A DNA stretch of 64,000 nucleotides from Scatophagus argus (taxonomy: Eukaryota > Chordata > Actinopteri > Scatophagidae): contig NC_058496.1 of assembly GCF_020382885.2 (NCBI RefSeq), positions 2,699,001 through 2,763,000 on the forward strand, in the 5' to 3' direction. This document shows positions 1 to 13,000 of this stretch, piece by piece. The translations under genes and the position numbers were made by a program. Under the pieces are notes generated by a model that ran no database searches, was not told where the DNA came from, and was given only the letters and a program-made list of their open reading frames with translations. Within the stretch, counting starts at the first letter, position 1. Each line of letters starts with the position of its first letter.

Positions 1-956
1 TAGACTAAGGTTTGAGTGAAATAAAAGTGACATTTGATCACAGAGCAGATTAATGGAGCCGTTTCTTCTAGAGAAATATTTTGCACACATGAGACGAGGA
101 GGAAGTGAAGATCTGCATGGCAGCAAAGGCCACTTTAAAGTGTAAATCAGCCTCTTCCAATGGGAGCTCGCCTCACTGAGACTGGAGTGCTCCAACGTTG
201 AGGAAAGGGGCCAGGACATTGTCTGAGATCTGATTTGCAATGTTACCATGAATATCCACAGCGCTTCAATTACCCCTCGCCTTTATTCCAGTCACACAAA
301 GCCGAGACTGGCTCAAAGAGAGAGCTTTTTACTGGGATGGAGAGAGGGGCTGCTCCCCCTCTCGGCGTCCCTCTCTCCCTCAGTCTCCGGCTGGTGAATG
401 AGAGGAGATCATTATCACAAGGTTAGGCACCACATGGTAATAACGCTAATGATGTTCTCACAAGGAGAGCAACAAAAATACAATGAGGCTGAAATACACT
501 GCGGCTGATTCATCACCAGAGTGTCTAATAACGGATGAATCACTTTCACGTGACTTTGATTCAAAGTTTGCTCATCTATTTTTGTACAAAGAGAATACGT
601 GACACGTTACTTTAAAAATAAAACGACAAAAGGCCAATTTAAGAAAACCAGCAGCTACTAAAAACAGTGGCTGGTTGTTTTGCCAAAACGGCAAATTTTG
701 ATAAATCTATGATAAATCTTCAACCCAAAAGGTGACAGCAGAATCACTTTTAAATCACTTCTTACAGAATTTCTTTTGTGTGATATTATTATTTTTTTCT
801 TAAAACTTTATCTTAACCTTTGGATCATCAGGTGTCGTTTCTGCGTGAGTATCCTGGCTTTGTTTTTAGAGGCGCTAAATAAATAAAATCATTATTATGA
901 AACAGTAACATTAGTTGGTGGGATTTGAAGCTCCTTCCTACTGGTTCAATACCAAC
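1..956 (-). other. RASAL1 intron sequence
   Basis: The last RASAL1 exon visible here ends in the middle of the PH domain at 957 with a GT donor, so the rest of the PH domain and the C-terminus must lie left of position 1. I searched this stretch on the minus strand for the expected PH continuation and found none, and the short open frames look random. It is therefore intronic, with no other feature seen. Confidence 0.6.
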
Positions 957-3363
957 CTGCCACTCAGGGGTCTTGGCGTAGGACAGGGTCTCACTAGTCA
1001 GCCAGAAGTAGCGTTTCTTGAAGGCAAAGCGGGACAGCAGCTGGGGTCCCTCCGCCTTGTGTTTGTGGAGGTAGCCCTCTTTAACTGTGACTGAGGGCAT
1101 GAACACGACCCTCTGCGGCACCTCGGACACTGCAGGGTGACAGGGTGAAGAGTTTTAAACACAGGAGGAAAACTTTGCTGTGGCATGTTCGCCCATGCAG
1201 GCACAAGGTGGTGCTGTGACAGTAAACAAACAAACTGCAGTCTTCGTCGTCAGCACGGTGTCACTGCCGGCATCTCAGCCTCGATCATCGTCTCATGAAG
1301 GACAGCTTCAAAGAGGCATAACAAGAGTCCACTTCTGTCCAACAAGTCCACCTGAAGAGCATTAAATGTCAAACTGGCCTTTCAGAGAAAAGAGTGGGTG
1401 TGATGTGCAGAGGGAGGCTGAAACATGATACATCAGAAGGGGAAGATGTTTCACAACAACAGCCTCACTGACACATGACGGTAAGAAAGCAGCCAAGACA
1501 TGTTGGGTAACCAGTGCGGCCTGCACGAACGCCTGCGGCTTCTCACTCCAGCTCCCCGCCAGCTCGTTAACCGTGTCAGCTCTTTTATGGACTTCCAGCT
1601 AGTTATGAATATTTCACCACTGAGCTACAGTGTTGTTTCACTTAATCCTGATGTCAGCTGGGAGCTGCTATGCTAGCAGCTGGCCTGTGGCTGATTAGCT
1701 CAACAGCAAGGGTAAACCCACAAGTCACCCACTGGTCCACAAGGACTACTGTTTTGAGCTTGGCTTTACGGATGAGCCCAAGGCCACATCACGGTAGTGA
1801 CCTATCAGTCCTCGAGCATCTCCTGCTTTATGGTCTGTTTGACTCTAAATGGGCCCATAATTTACAACACGAACATCAAGTTGTATTGAAGAAGAATTGA
1901 AACTAGCGACTGAGACCATAAACTCGTCAGGAAAATGTTCACTGGGGCCATCAATCAACTGAGAAGTTGATTTTTTATTTTCTCATAAACTCATACAATC
2001 TGACTTCTATTTGAAGCCCCCTGCTGACATTAGAAAGATGTTTTCTTTTTGTGTTTTATGTTACAATTCTGTATAAATGTTTTTTTTATACTATAACTGT
2101 TGTCCTACAATGAGATTTTAAAAATCTAACTACCCCGAACGTATTGTGATACGTCTGCTCAACAGCCTGACTCCCACCCCCTTGAGTGCGAATTTATTGT
2201 TTATGTTCACTGTTTTCAGCCTTACCAATGTCGTGATCTATATCAATCAACTTGTCCAGGAAGTCTTTGACAGAGGCCACGCTGCGTAGGATGATGGGAT
2301 GAAGAGGCGCCATCCACTGCTCCTTTCCGTGACCCAGCTGCAGGCCCAGGTTCCCGACACTTTGTAAAGCCTGGTGACCATGAAGACACAACATCCACTC
2401 AACACTCGCTTCTCCAGCACTTCAGTTACTGACAGAACTCAGTGTGAGTGACTGCATATCTCAAAGTCGGAGATCAAAAGGGTCCCTGAGGCCAAGCATG
2501 CTGTGAGGCCCTTTGTCCGGCCCACACCTGGCCCACAGGGCGGAGGAAGTCCCTCTCTACACCCTCTCTGAAGCCCGGCTTTGAACCGCAGTCTGGTCGC
2601 AGCTCACACAGAGGTAAAAATAGCCTGTTCCCTGTTCCTCTGTAGAGGACCCATGGCAACAGCGCTTCAGCAACCACAGAAGTCACACGTGGGAGAGCAA
2701 CGAGGCTTCACTTTTCTTCTAAAGTGTGACCATGACGCCCCCGTTTCTGATGATATCGAGGGGGCTTGTGTTACAACTGGGGGGGGTCACTCACACAAGT
2801 TAATTCTGCAACTTTTTAAAACCAGTCAAAATAAAATTCAGTTGACTGGATTTTAGACTTTTTGAGACTGTTTATGGACCCACAGGAACCCGTCAGCTTG
2901 ACCGACTAGACGCCTTTCTGGCGGGTCACGAGGAAATGTTTTTTCACGGATGTCTTTGTTGTGTAATTTGATCTTTTTCGACTTGAAACAGCATGTGTGA
3001 GCGGAGAACAATGAGACGCGGTATTATTCAAAGTTTTACGGCACTGAAAACCACAGCATACCTGGTGTAGGTGGTAAAGTGAACCACTGTGACGTGTGCT
3101 GTGCGTGATCTTGAGTTGTTACAGAAGGAAAACGTAAGGAACAGCTCAGTGTTTTCCGCTGTTTTTGGCCATAGTATGTTTACTCATAACATAAACATCA
3201 TATGCGTATCCCTGCTTCGTATTTATTTATTTTACACCTGTAAATTAAAATTCCTCACTGTTGGCAGACAGCATGGAGCCTCACACCCAGCGCATCCACT
3301 TCTTCACTGTTTGGTTTTTTTGCACTTAAGTGTGATGTCTGGACATGAATAAATTATTCATAG

Positions 3364-3413
<50 letters not shown>

Positions 3414-6400
3414 CTGAGTGTAGAATCATACCTTGGCCAGCAGGAGCAGCGTTCTGCTTGTGCGGGTGTCAGCGTGCTGATCCCTCAGCTGGAACAGTTT
3501 AGGTGTGAGGATTGCAGGTGCAAAAAAACGCAGAAAAAAGAATCCGCTGATGGCCAGATACTTCACATCCTGTAAAAATGAAGCCATTTTGACAGGCGAG
3601 TTAATGAACCTGAGGCTAACTGCTGTAGCTGAACATGGAGCGTGTAATGGGAATGTAAAGCGATTAAGTTAAGTATCAGTCAGATGTTTTTCTCCCCGTG
3701 TGCATTTTGCTCCAGACTGACCTCATACTCAGGTTCAGAAAATTGCTCCTCTACTCTCTTGTGAAGCTGCTTGAAGGCCACTCTCATGACGGGCGGACAC
3801 TGATCGACTGAGCCCACGATCGATTCGATGATGCTGGTCAAGTAGCCGTGCAGCATCTCCACGCTGCTGTCCCGCACCTCCTCCTCTGACACTGCGCCCT
3901 TAAATGAAATTCGTCTTTGGAGAGAAAGAAAGACCTCATGGATGACTGTATCAGAAACCCACTGAGTTTAAATCATTGATCAAACTAGACAAAGCACCTG
4001 CAGTTCTGTATACACATTTGGGCTGCATCAAGACCTGACTCAAATAAGCCTGCTAATCAATATGAGAGCAGGCTATTTCAGGTAGCGAGTGCTGAATTGT
4101 CTGGAGACACAAACAGACGAAGAGTGGAGACAACAAACGAGGTGATGGCAGGCAGATGTGCTGCCGAGCAAGTCAGCTCCTGGATGATCTCCCTCCATGT
4201 CAGAGATAGACATCTCAGGGGGCTCATAGCAGTTGCCAAGCAACAGCCTTCCCCCTTCTTTTACAGCCCATTTTTTTATTTTCTCACACTGATGGCTTCC
4301 TCTCAGGGGTGAAGTGTAAAGGAAGTGATTTTTTTTCCTCCGGTGGCAGTTTTATTTATTATTTTTTTTTATCGTTTGACCATTTAAACACACAGACTGT
4401 GAGCTACACACAAAAATCCACAACACCCAAATCGTCTCATTTGTGGCTGAAGAGGAGCACCTGTGAAGCAGACTGAGTGTGAGATCCAGCAGCTCGTGTT
4501 TCAGGTCTGCTTTACCTTGTGCGGTTCAGGTCGATCTTACACGGGTCCAGCTCAATGTACTTCTTCTCATCAAAGATGCGATTGATGATGGGCTTCAGCA
4601 CCTCGTGCAAATACAGCATGCCGACAGCCTGGCAGCGAAACAATGCCATATGTTCAAGACACCCCATTTGCATGTGAACTACAGGGACTCTTTTCTAAAT
4701 ATGTAAATTTGTATAGCAGAAAGAGCAAACAAGGCACACAGTGATGCAGCAGGGGGCCTTAAGCCTCCCAGCCAGCTTTAATTGAGACAGAGGGGACAAT
4801 CAGGAGGACAAAGATTGACCAGAAGCTTAGAAATAATTAACAGTTAAGTCATGGTTTCACTCACAGTGGAGGAAGACAAATGAATTTGTGATAAAATAAA
4901 ACTCACCTTCATGAACTGCTCCATGGCCTTGGAGGAAAGAGAGTTGGAGCGAAATAAAGTGTTGGGATCGGCTACGACAGCAAAAAAGAAAAGAGACTGA
5001 CTGAGTTTAGAGTAAACTGTAACATCATTCAGGAGTACAGTATATTATATCACAGCAGGGATGCAGCAATTTAGAGAAATGTGGATATACAAAAGATTAC
5101 ATTTACTCTTTCAATCCAACACTGTTGGATTTCTGTGTGCTGTTCATGAAATTTCCCCCAAACTTTTTTCTAATAAAGCTTTTCTTCTCCTGAATCAAGG
5201 AAAAGAAGTCAGAGGATCATAATATTAATATTATGATGAGGTTATATTATAATTAAACTTGTGATTTTTGACAGTACAAACTTGATTGAATTTCACCTGA
5301 CCAAGCATTCTCAGTCAGCTTTCTCCACACAGTTTTAATTTAATTTTTAAATAAAAAAGAAGCAGAAAAAGAACAGACTGGCACTGACACTGGTCTGCCT
5401 CTGGTCAGGAGCCTTTGGGCATGTCATTTTCCGACTCCCTGCTGTCTGTCTAATAAAGGCATTCAGTGCCATAAAAATGCCTAAAAGAGACATTGAGTTT
5501 GGTCTTCATCCGAGGGTAGACACAGACAAGGGATCCCAGCACTGCATTAACAGCTCCCAGTGAATGTAATTAAACAACATTCAATCTTTCACGCAGATCA
5601 GGCACATGACGATGCCTGATGAAAACCTCTGAGACTGAAATGCCGCTTCATTAACAGTGTTTTCCCCACGATTGTGGAACACTGTGCATGCATTTGATTG
5701 GGGTTTATGAAAAATCTGGATCAGTTTTTCAATGAAAAATATGCAGTTTGACATCATTCTGGACCATTATTATTATCACCACATCGGTGTAGAGTTGGAA
5801 CAGCCAGAGCAGGTAACAAACAAACAAAAGATGCCCAATGAGGACTCGCTGTTAGTGTTGATTCTCTCCACGTTAATATAGCAGTAATTCAGTTCAGCGG
5901 GTGCCCAGAATGGCTGGGATGCACCTAAGCCTGATAATGATAGAGAAAACCCTGACTGAATTCTGTGAAACCTACTGATACGAGGAGTAGGCCGGTTACC
6001 AGCGTGGCCGATTATCTGTGGGGCTTTTTTGTCCGCCTGCCAATGAAACAGTCAGCTTTGGCTCTGATGCAGCCGCCTCTCTGTCTGTAGTCACCACTCG
6101 GTGTCCCGCCCACAACGCAATCTGATTGGCTACACGTCGCAAATAACAGCCTACCAAAACTGACGATCCATTATAAATAAATATAGCAGAGTAGAAAGTA
6201 CAATATTTTCCACCAAAACGTAGTGGAATGGAAGTATAAAGTAGGAAGAAAAGTTGCACCTCAATACTCGGTCACATTATTCTAAATTTTGACTTTATTG
6301 ATGATATTAGTTCCACATGTTTCCTATCATTCTCCTCGGCTCCTAATAATCTGTATTGGTACCTAATTAAAACAATGTGTGGATCCTCTGTGTGTTTCTG

Positions 6401-9400
6401 CGAATGTTTTGCATGCGCGTGCTTTCTATTCTGTTCCATCTGTGTTCATCAGCTAAGAAACACGGAGCTCAGAGTCACAGCTGAGGGCAGGCTGACCTTG
6501 CTGCTGCAACGTCACTGAAGTCCTTCAAGGTGGCGATGCTAAAATAACCATGGCGACAGCACTGGGTTGCCAGGTAAAGTATTCTGGCTTCAAAGATGAG
6601 GGCGTGTGGGGAAATGGTGGGTTTTTCATCGCAGCCCGGTGGGTGTGCAGAACATTTTCTTTACCCTTGTGCCTAACTTTAACGTCTGGCTGCTCACAGC
6701 ATCTATTCCTGATCAAGCGGTTACCGTCGGATCATGTGGAGTTGCTATGGAAACTTAGGCACTATGCTTATTATCTCAAACTACACCAACAGAACCCAAA
6801 GACCACCAGAGCACCACTCTGTGTGGATTAGCGAGCGATGGGGATGCGGTGCAAAAACATGACAAATACAAACCACAGAGAAGCCATGAAAAGACTGCTG
6901 GGTGGGTAGATAATTGGCATCAGGATAGTAAACGCTGGTAGACTTCGAGCTGCCCACACACACAGACTGAATGCGGTGTTTAGAGACCTTCATGTCAATT
7001 CAGAGTCAAACAGTTGCAGCTCTCAGCAGCAAACAGGCACGTCCCAAACTCTGACTAATACAAACATGACTAACAGAGATAAACTTGGGTCTTACGCACA
7101 CTGCGTATTATGTAATCACAGTTGTTACATGTTAAATGTTTGGAGCTAATATGTGTGGGTGTCAATGGTGCAAAAATTAAAATAATACCTCTCTATCTGA
7201 CAGAAACACATGACAAAAACACTGTGCTGAAACTGTCGTGATTTGACTCACACAAACCGGCTCTGACTGACACTGATCAGAAATTTGAAACATTCCTGAG
7301 GTTGTTCCTTGATCGATCGACGTATAGATTCATTGAGCAACAATTCAATATGATCAGTGCAAAGTGACAACATTGATCCATATCTTCATCTTCAAGATTT
7401 GTCGTTTTGGTCCAACAGCAGCGTTAAAAGGGCGCATCTCTGATCGATTCAAAGCCCCTGAACAGAACTGAATCAACATCATATCACGGCAGACTTTCTG
7501 ACGTAAGCAAATATCGTATCATTGTCCCAAGTGCTGATTTAACACTGTGTCGTGATGGAAGTGGTGATTTACACCTCTAGTTGTTCCTAATCTTACTGGT
7601 GTGGTTGACCTCCCGGGTGTTAAGGTAGTCCAGGAACGGCACCACCAGGCCCTGGCCCAGGTAGATCTTCACCAGGGTCATTGCCACATCCTGTCGGCTC
7701 TCGACTGTGGTCACCTCCTCCAGCATGGTCAGCGCGCTGCTGTCCTCCACCTGGTAAGAAGGGGACTCAGGTGACGACACGCTTGTGACACGGACAAAGA
7801 GTTTTGTCTGAAAGCCAATCAGAGTGTGGGTTATGCTGAGGGAAAACAGCGAGGAGTGTCAGAATTACTGCTGAAGACAAGCTGAGAAGCTGACCTCTGT
7901 AGGGGAGATGACTGACTCCACCAGGAGGTGAATGAGGGGCTGATAGTACACGGACGGCAGGATCCGATCCTCCACCAAACGCACCTTCAGGCGCAGCGCT
8001 CCCAGCTTGCCACTGGAAACAGTGGAACCAAAAACAAAAACTTTTCTGCATCTCATAATGAGGTGAGCCTCTGCTAAAAATATCTGGAATGACAGCAACT
8101 TGAGCACTTTTGTGGAAACGTGGATTTGGACTCCTGTTTACTCCAGAACCAGCAAACACTGACTACGCTGTGGTTCATAGCCGTTTTTGAGGACCTCTGC
8201 TGTAGCTCAGTGTCCACTGGGCCACTGGGATCCTTAATCTGGCATTTCCACAGCTATGACACTGTGCTGATGTTATTTCATCAACAGTTAGATTCATTTT
8301 CTCCCCTTTCTGCCTGCGTGTGTGAGTGGTTTTAAAGGTGAGTCACAATATTAACAGTGTCGAGGAGTCCTTATGGTCAACACGTTGTGAGCGCCATAGC
8401 TCGTGCAGTGACATCTACTCAGCAATGTGCTCCCTCAACATAAATCCTTTAGCTGTGAGTCATTTCCCAATATGTCTCTGAGAATTGCTTTACTCTGACA
8501 CCATCCACCATCACTTCACTCAGATTCCTTTGTTCCAAAATTATCTCGAGGAACAGATGCCGTCGGAGACCTGGCGGTACACCTGCAAATGCTCATTGAA
8601 ATGCACGAAAGAAAGCACAGAGGGGAACAAACAATACTTTCTTTGAATGCATTTTAAAACACAGAGTGCTGCTCAGTTTGAGTCTTCAAAACAACATCCC
8701 AAAAGCAAAATGTTTGGCCGTTACACTCACCCAGTGTCAACCTCGTTGTTTCTCAAGGGCAGCAAACGAAACCAGCCCTCTAGAAGAGGCGTCTTGTGCA
8801 GACAAGCAAAAGGGATTTCCACCTGCAGAAAGAACAAATAAGGATACAACATCAAAAAGGAAAGTTAACTAACTGAGGAGTGTACGCGGCCTCCAGGTGA
8901 GGCACATTTTGTAGTGATCAGAACATGAAATCTCTGAAGCACACAAGGCCCTCACCTTTCCCAGAAAGTCATTCTTGCCCACCATGTCCCAGTCCCAGAC
9001 CTCCACAGTGACCGAGCCCTCCTCGCTCAGCTCCTCGGGATCCAGCTCCAGCTCCAGGGTCTCTCCCCAGTGAGGGAAACGGGTCTTCTTGATAATCTAA
9101 AACCCAGCAGGTTGAGCTGTTAGGAAATCCTAAAACCACATTTCACTTCACTAAACAAAGTAGTGCCATGAAATAAATCAAACAGCCATCAGTCACAGCA
9201 GAAGAATGCGGTTCCTTCTGACTCCACTGAACACATAATGTAAAAGCACTCAGAGCTCACCGACGTCTCTGCACTGTGGTTGTTGAAAATAACTCTTGCA
9301 AATGGATCAGAGGTTCCCGAAATGTCTCTCGGAGCCAAGTCTCTGTGGGTATCGGCAGACCAACAGACAACAGAACCAATCAATACACTAAAAACGCTCG

Positions 9401-10002
9401 ACAAGCTCCTGTAACCTGTTCTGCAAATTCAATTAGTTATAGAGGGGCAGCAGGGGGAAAAAATTCCCACTTGACTTCTTCCTTTCAAACTTAATTCCCA
9501 TTCATCCGAGCATGTCTGAATAACACAGTGTCAGGCCCTGATTGACGTGCTCATTAGTGGGTTGCCTGAGGGGGGTGCAGCCTGGGATGCACAGATGGGG
9601 CAGTGAGGGGTGCGATCGAGGCAGGATGACTCAGGAGGGGAGTGTGGAGGCCTGTGAGGTGACGGCGATGAGACCTCAGCACAGAAACAGCAGAGGAGCT
9701 GCCAGGTCTCAGCTACTCGACTTGTGACGGATGAGCTGTTCCATCTTTAAGATACACGACAGTTTCACCACCCGAAACTACACTTACGTGAGCTTTCTGC
9801 TCTGGTGGTTGTTACGTCTGAATGAGCCGAGCTTTCTGCAGGATTTAAAGTTCACGCAGATCTTACCTGGCTTCAATGACTTGACAGCGCAGGCTGATCT
9901 TCTCGGCGTCTTTGAGCAGCTCCAGACTCAGGTGGATCTCTCCCTGGACTTCTTCATCGGGGTCGACCCTCGTCAGGTTCACCCAGCTATCGAGTCCTGA
10001 CC

Positions 10003-10064
<62 letters not shown>

Positions 10065-13000
10065 GAGAGAGAGATTACTCATCACAACAACACTCCTGTC
10101 AGCATTCAGACAGGATAATTAACAATAATTATCAGCAGATTTAGAATCTTCAAAGTAAATGGCAACTAAAGTAATCAAATAAACAGGGAGGAGGACGTAG
10201 TAATTTCCAATCAATTAGCTGATCAACAGAAAATCTGCACCTATTTTGATAACCAATTAATTTTTCAGTTTTTTTCTTTAGGTGAAAAAAGCCAGTTGCC
10301 GGTTGTGAGGATTTTCATCTTTTCTTCGCCTTAGTGAATATTTTCAGACACCTGCTGCTCTTCTTCTGAAATGTTGTCTTTTACTTGAATTTATGCATTC
10401 TGAGTGGGTTTTATATCCCGTCATTATTAGGCCTTTGCTCTACTCTGTTTTCATTCTCATTTCTATATTGTGATCAAGTTTTATGTTCACATACGTTTTA
10501 CGTGAAGCACTTTAATATCTTTGCTCTAAAGCACTTTGAGCTGCATTTCTTATATGAAAGGTGCTGTACAAATTAACCTTTTTATTATGATAAGGATCTG
10601 AATTGTTCAAGGGGAAAAAAACAAGCTGATGGCGACGCGGCGGCCGTTAGAAAACTGTGGTTCTAATGTCTTAACGATCATCCTGATGTAGCGCATATGC
10701 AGGCCAAAAACAGGACACGTGGAAGGAATTCACAGTGTAAGAAAACCCAGCGAACATGTCAGTGGCGTTTCACTCATGTCTCACTGAATGGGTCCTGTTT
10801 TCAGCCATAAGAAAGGCTACAACGTCAAGGCCGACTGAGAAGATTCCTCAGTGCTGCCACACAGCGATGAATCACACGAGCGAAGGCCACGCCAGGTGGG
10901 TATCAAGAGAGACGGGCATCAGTATGCAGCTAACGTACGCGGGTAAACACTGGAAGCAATCTAATAAAACTACATCATCATCATCATCATCACGACATAC
11001 CGCATTTTAAAAGCTGTGTGCCTGGCCAGCACAGTGTAGAAAGTGCAAGTTCATGCTGTGACTAATTTCTTTAAGAGAGACTGACATTACAGGCTTTGGT
11101 CGTTGGCTTCTCATTTTACAGCTTCCACACAAAACGACAGCTTAGAGTGCACGACATCAGTGTGAGTGTGCTGATTTCACTGCCTTAAATGTAAGCAAAC
11201 CCAACAAAATGTGTGAGAGGACCTGAAGAAACATTCCCAGAGTCTTAAAAAGGAATGTCTCCTCAATCACTGAGACCTTTGACTCGCTCGGGGCAAAGTC
11301 GTGTATGTTTAACCTCTGAGCTTTGCTCGTGGACCCTTCAGATTGATTCAGTTGTACCTTTAGCTTGAGATCCAATGGCATCTTTACTCAGAGTTATCTT
11401 TCCAATAACATCATCGTGGCTGGAGAAAGAGACAAAAGAAAGGATCATCAGATAGAGGAAAGTACTACAAAGGTCGTTAGATATTGCTAGCGTTAAGTGA
11501 GGTGAATTTGAAGAAGGGCCGATTGGAGAATTGGTGTTCACGCGAAGAGGAGTGAGAAAACAATCTTTAATCACTCAATCTGGGCAGCCATCTGCCTGAT
11601 GATGTTTGTTTATTCAAAGCACAGGACTTTTTCCTTCCCAAAACGTTCAAACATGAGGTTTTAACTCACACATATCCACTCATGAGCCAAGTTAAGCAAA
11701 CACTCGTGGCTCAAAGGACTATAAATCAACTGTCAGGCTCCGTCTCTGATGATTTATGGTCAAATTTGGGGTCGTTTTGAGACAAATCTGGATGGCAGCG
11801 TTACCCAATCGTGTCCTCGTCCATGACGTGAAAGGAGAGTGAATGGAAGCCCATCGGGAGGTGCAGCGTGTACTCTTCACCCCAGAAAGGATTAAGGTTC
11901 TTCCACACCGTGGCAGTCCTGAAAAGAGACGTTTAACCAGACCTCACAGAGAGACGTGTCCGCATGCAACACCAGAAACCAGCAGAGTCAGAAATCACAT
12001 TCACAGCCTGGTGTACGCATTCCACAGATAGATCAATAAAGTATCTATCTATCTATCTTGGCTCAGAAGTTTCTAATTTAAATAAAGGTTTTGCAAGTTT
12101 TAGGCTGTTTGATCCAGACAGATTCTCGTATGGTTGATGGCTTTAGAAAACACTCTGGTTAAAGTTCCTTAAAGAAAGGTAATGTAACGCCTAACAGTGG
12201 TTGTAACCTAACAACCATACGTCATATTTTAAATAGATCCAAAGATTTCAGAGAATACTCTCTGTATGCATTACTTCTCACCACCATCTACCAGCCACAT
12301 CATCCGTGAACATCACGCTCGAGTTGACTCAGTTGGCCAGTAACACTACAAGTACAAGATAATTAGTGTGAGTGTCTGCAGTGAATCATTGTGCCGTTTT
12401 CCCTCGTGGCACCAGATGGAACAATAGCCACTGAATTCGACCCCTGTTCCCGTGAAAGCCCACAGCAAACATTTTCTCCAAAGAAATCTGGCTCGCTGTC
12501 AAATGCCTGCACTTGATAAATAACAAACCGCACCGTGTAGCTGCTGCTGAAAAACATCTGAATACTCTGGGGGATGAAATCATCACCTACACTCAAACAC
12601 CTCTGAACTAGTGTGCTCGGCTCCCAGCATTCTCCTTGCTTACACCACGAGCTCCCTGCAATAATTGATGCACCTTCTCCATGGTTACCTGCGGGCGTTT
12701 TAAAGGCCAGACCAGTATCAGGTTCTGTGTGCTGGAGGGGCCACGCTGTGATCACCCTGATCAGACGCACTCCACCTGGTTTACATGTGCAGACTAGCGG
12801 GAGCGCAGCCAGAAGCTGACCTAATGCAAATATCTCAACTGTGATGAAGAACATTCAGATCTGAGCCTTTGGACAGCAGACGTCCTCCAGCCGAGTCCTT
12901 TGCAGGTGATGCAGGTCTTCGTGTATAAACGGAGATAAACTCACCTGGCCACGACTTCATTGTCAACTTTTACAATGCAGTACGGATCGCTGGTTCCGGA

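Noticed and set aside
9863-10057. Minus-strand ORF starting MCVCVCVC and running into the C2 exon
   Set aside because: The Cys/Val part is translated microsatellite in the intron; only the part from 9996 downward is RASAL1 exon.
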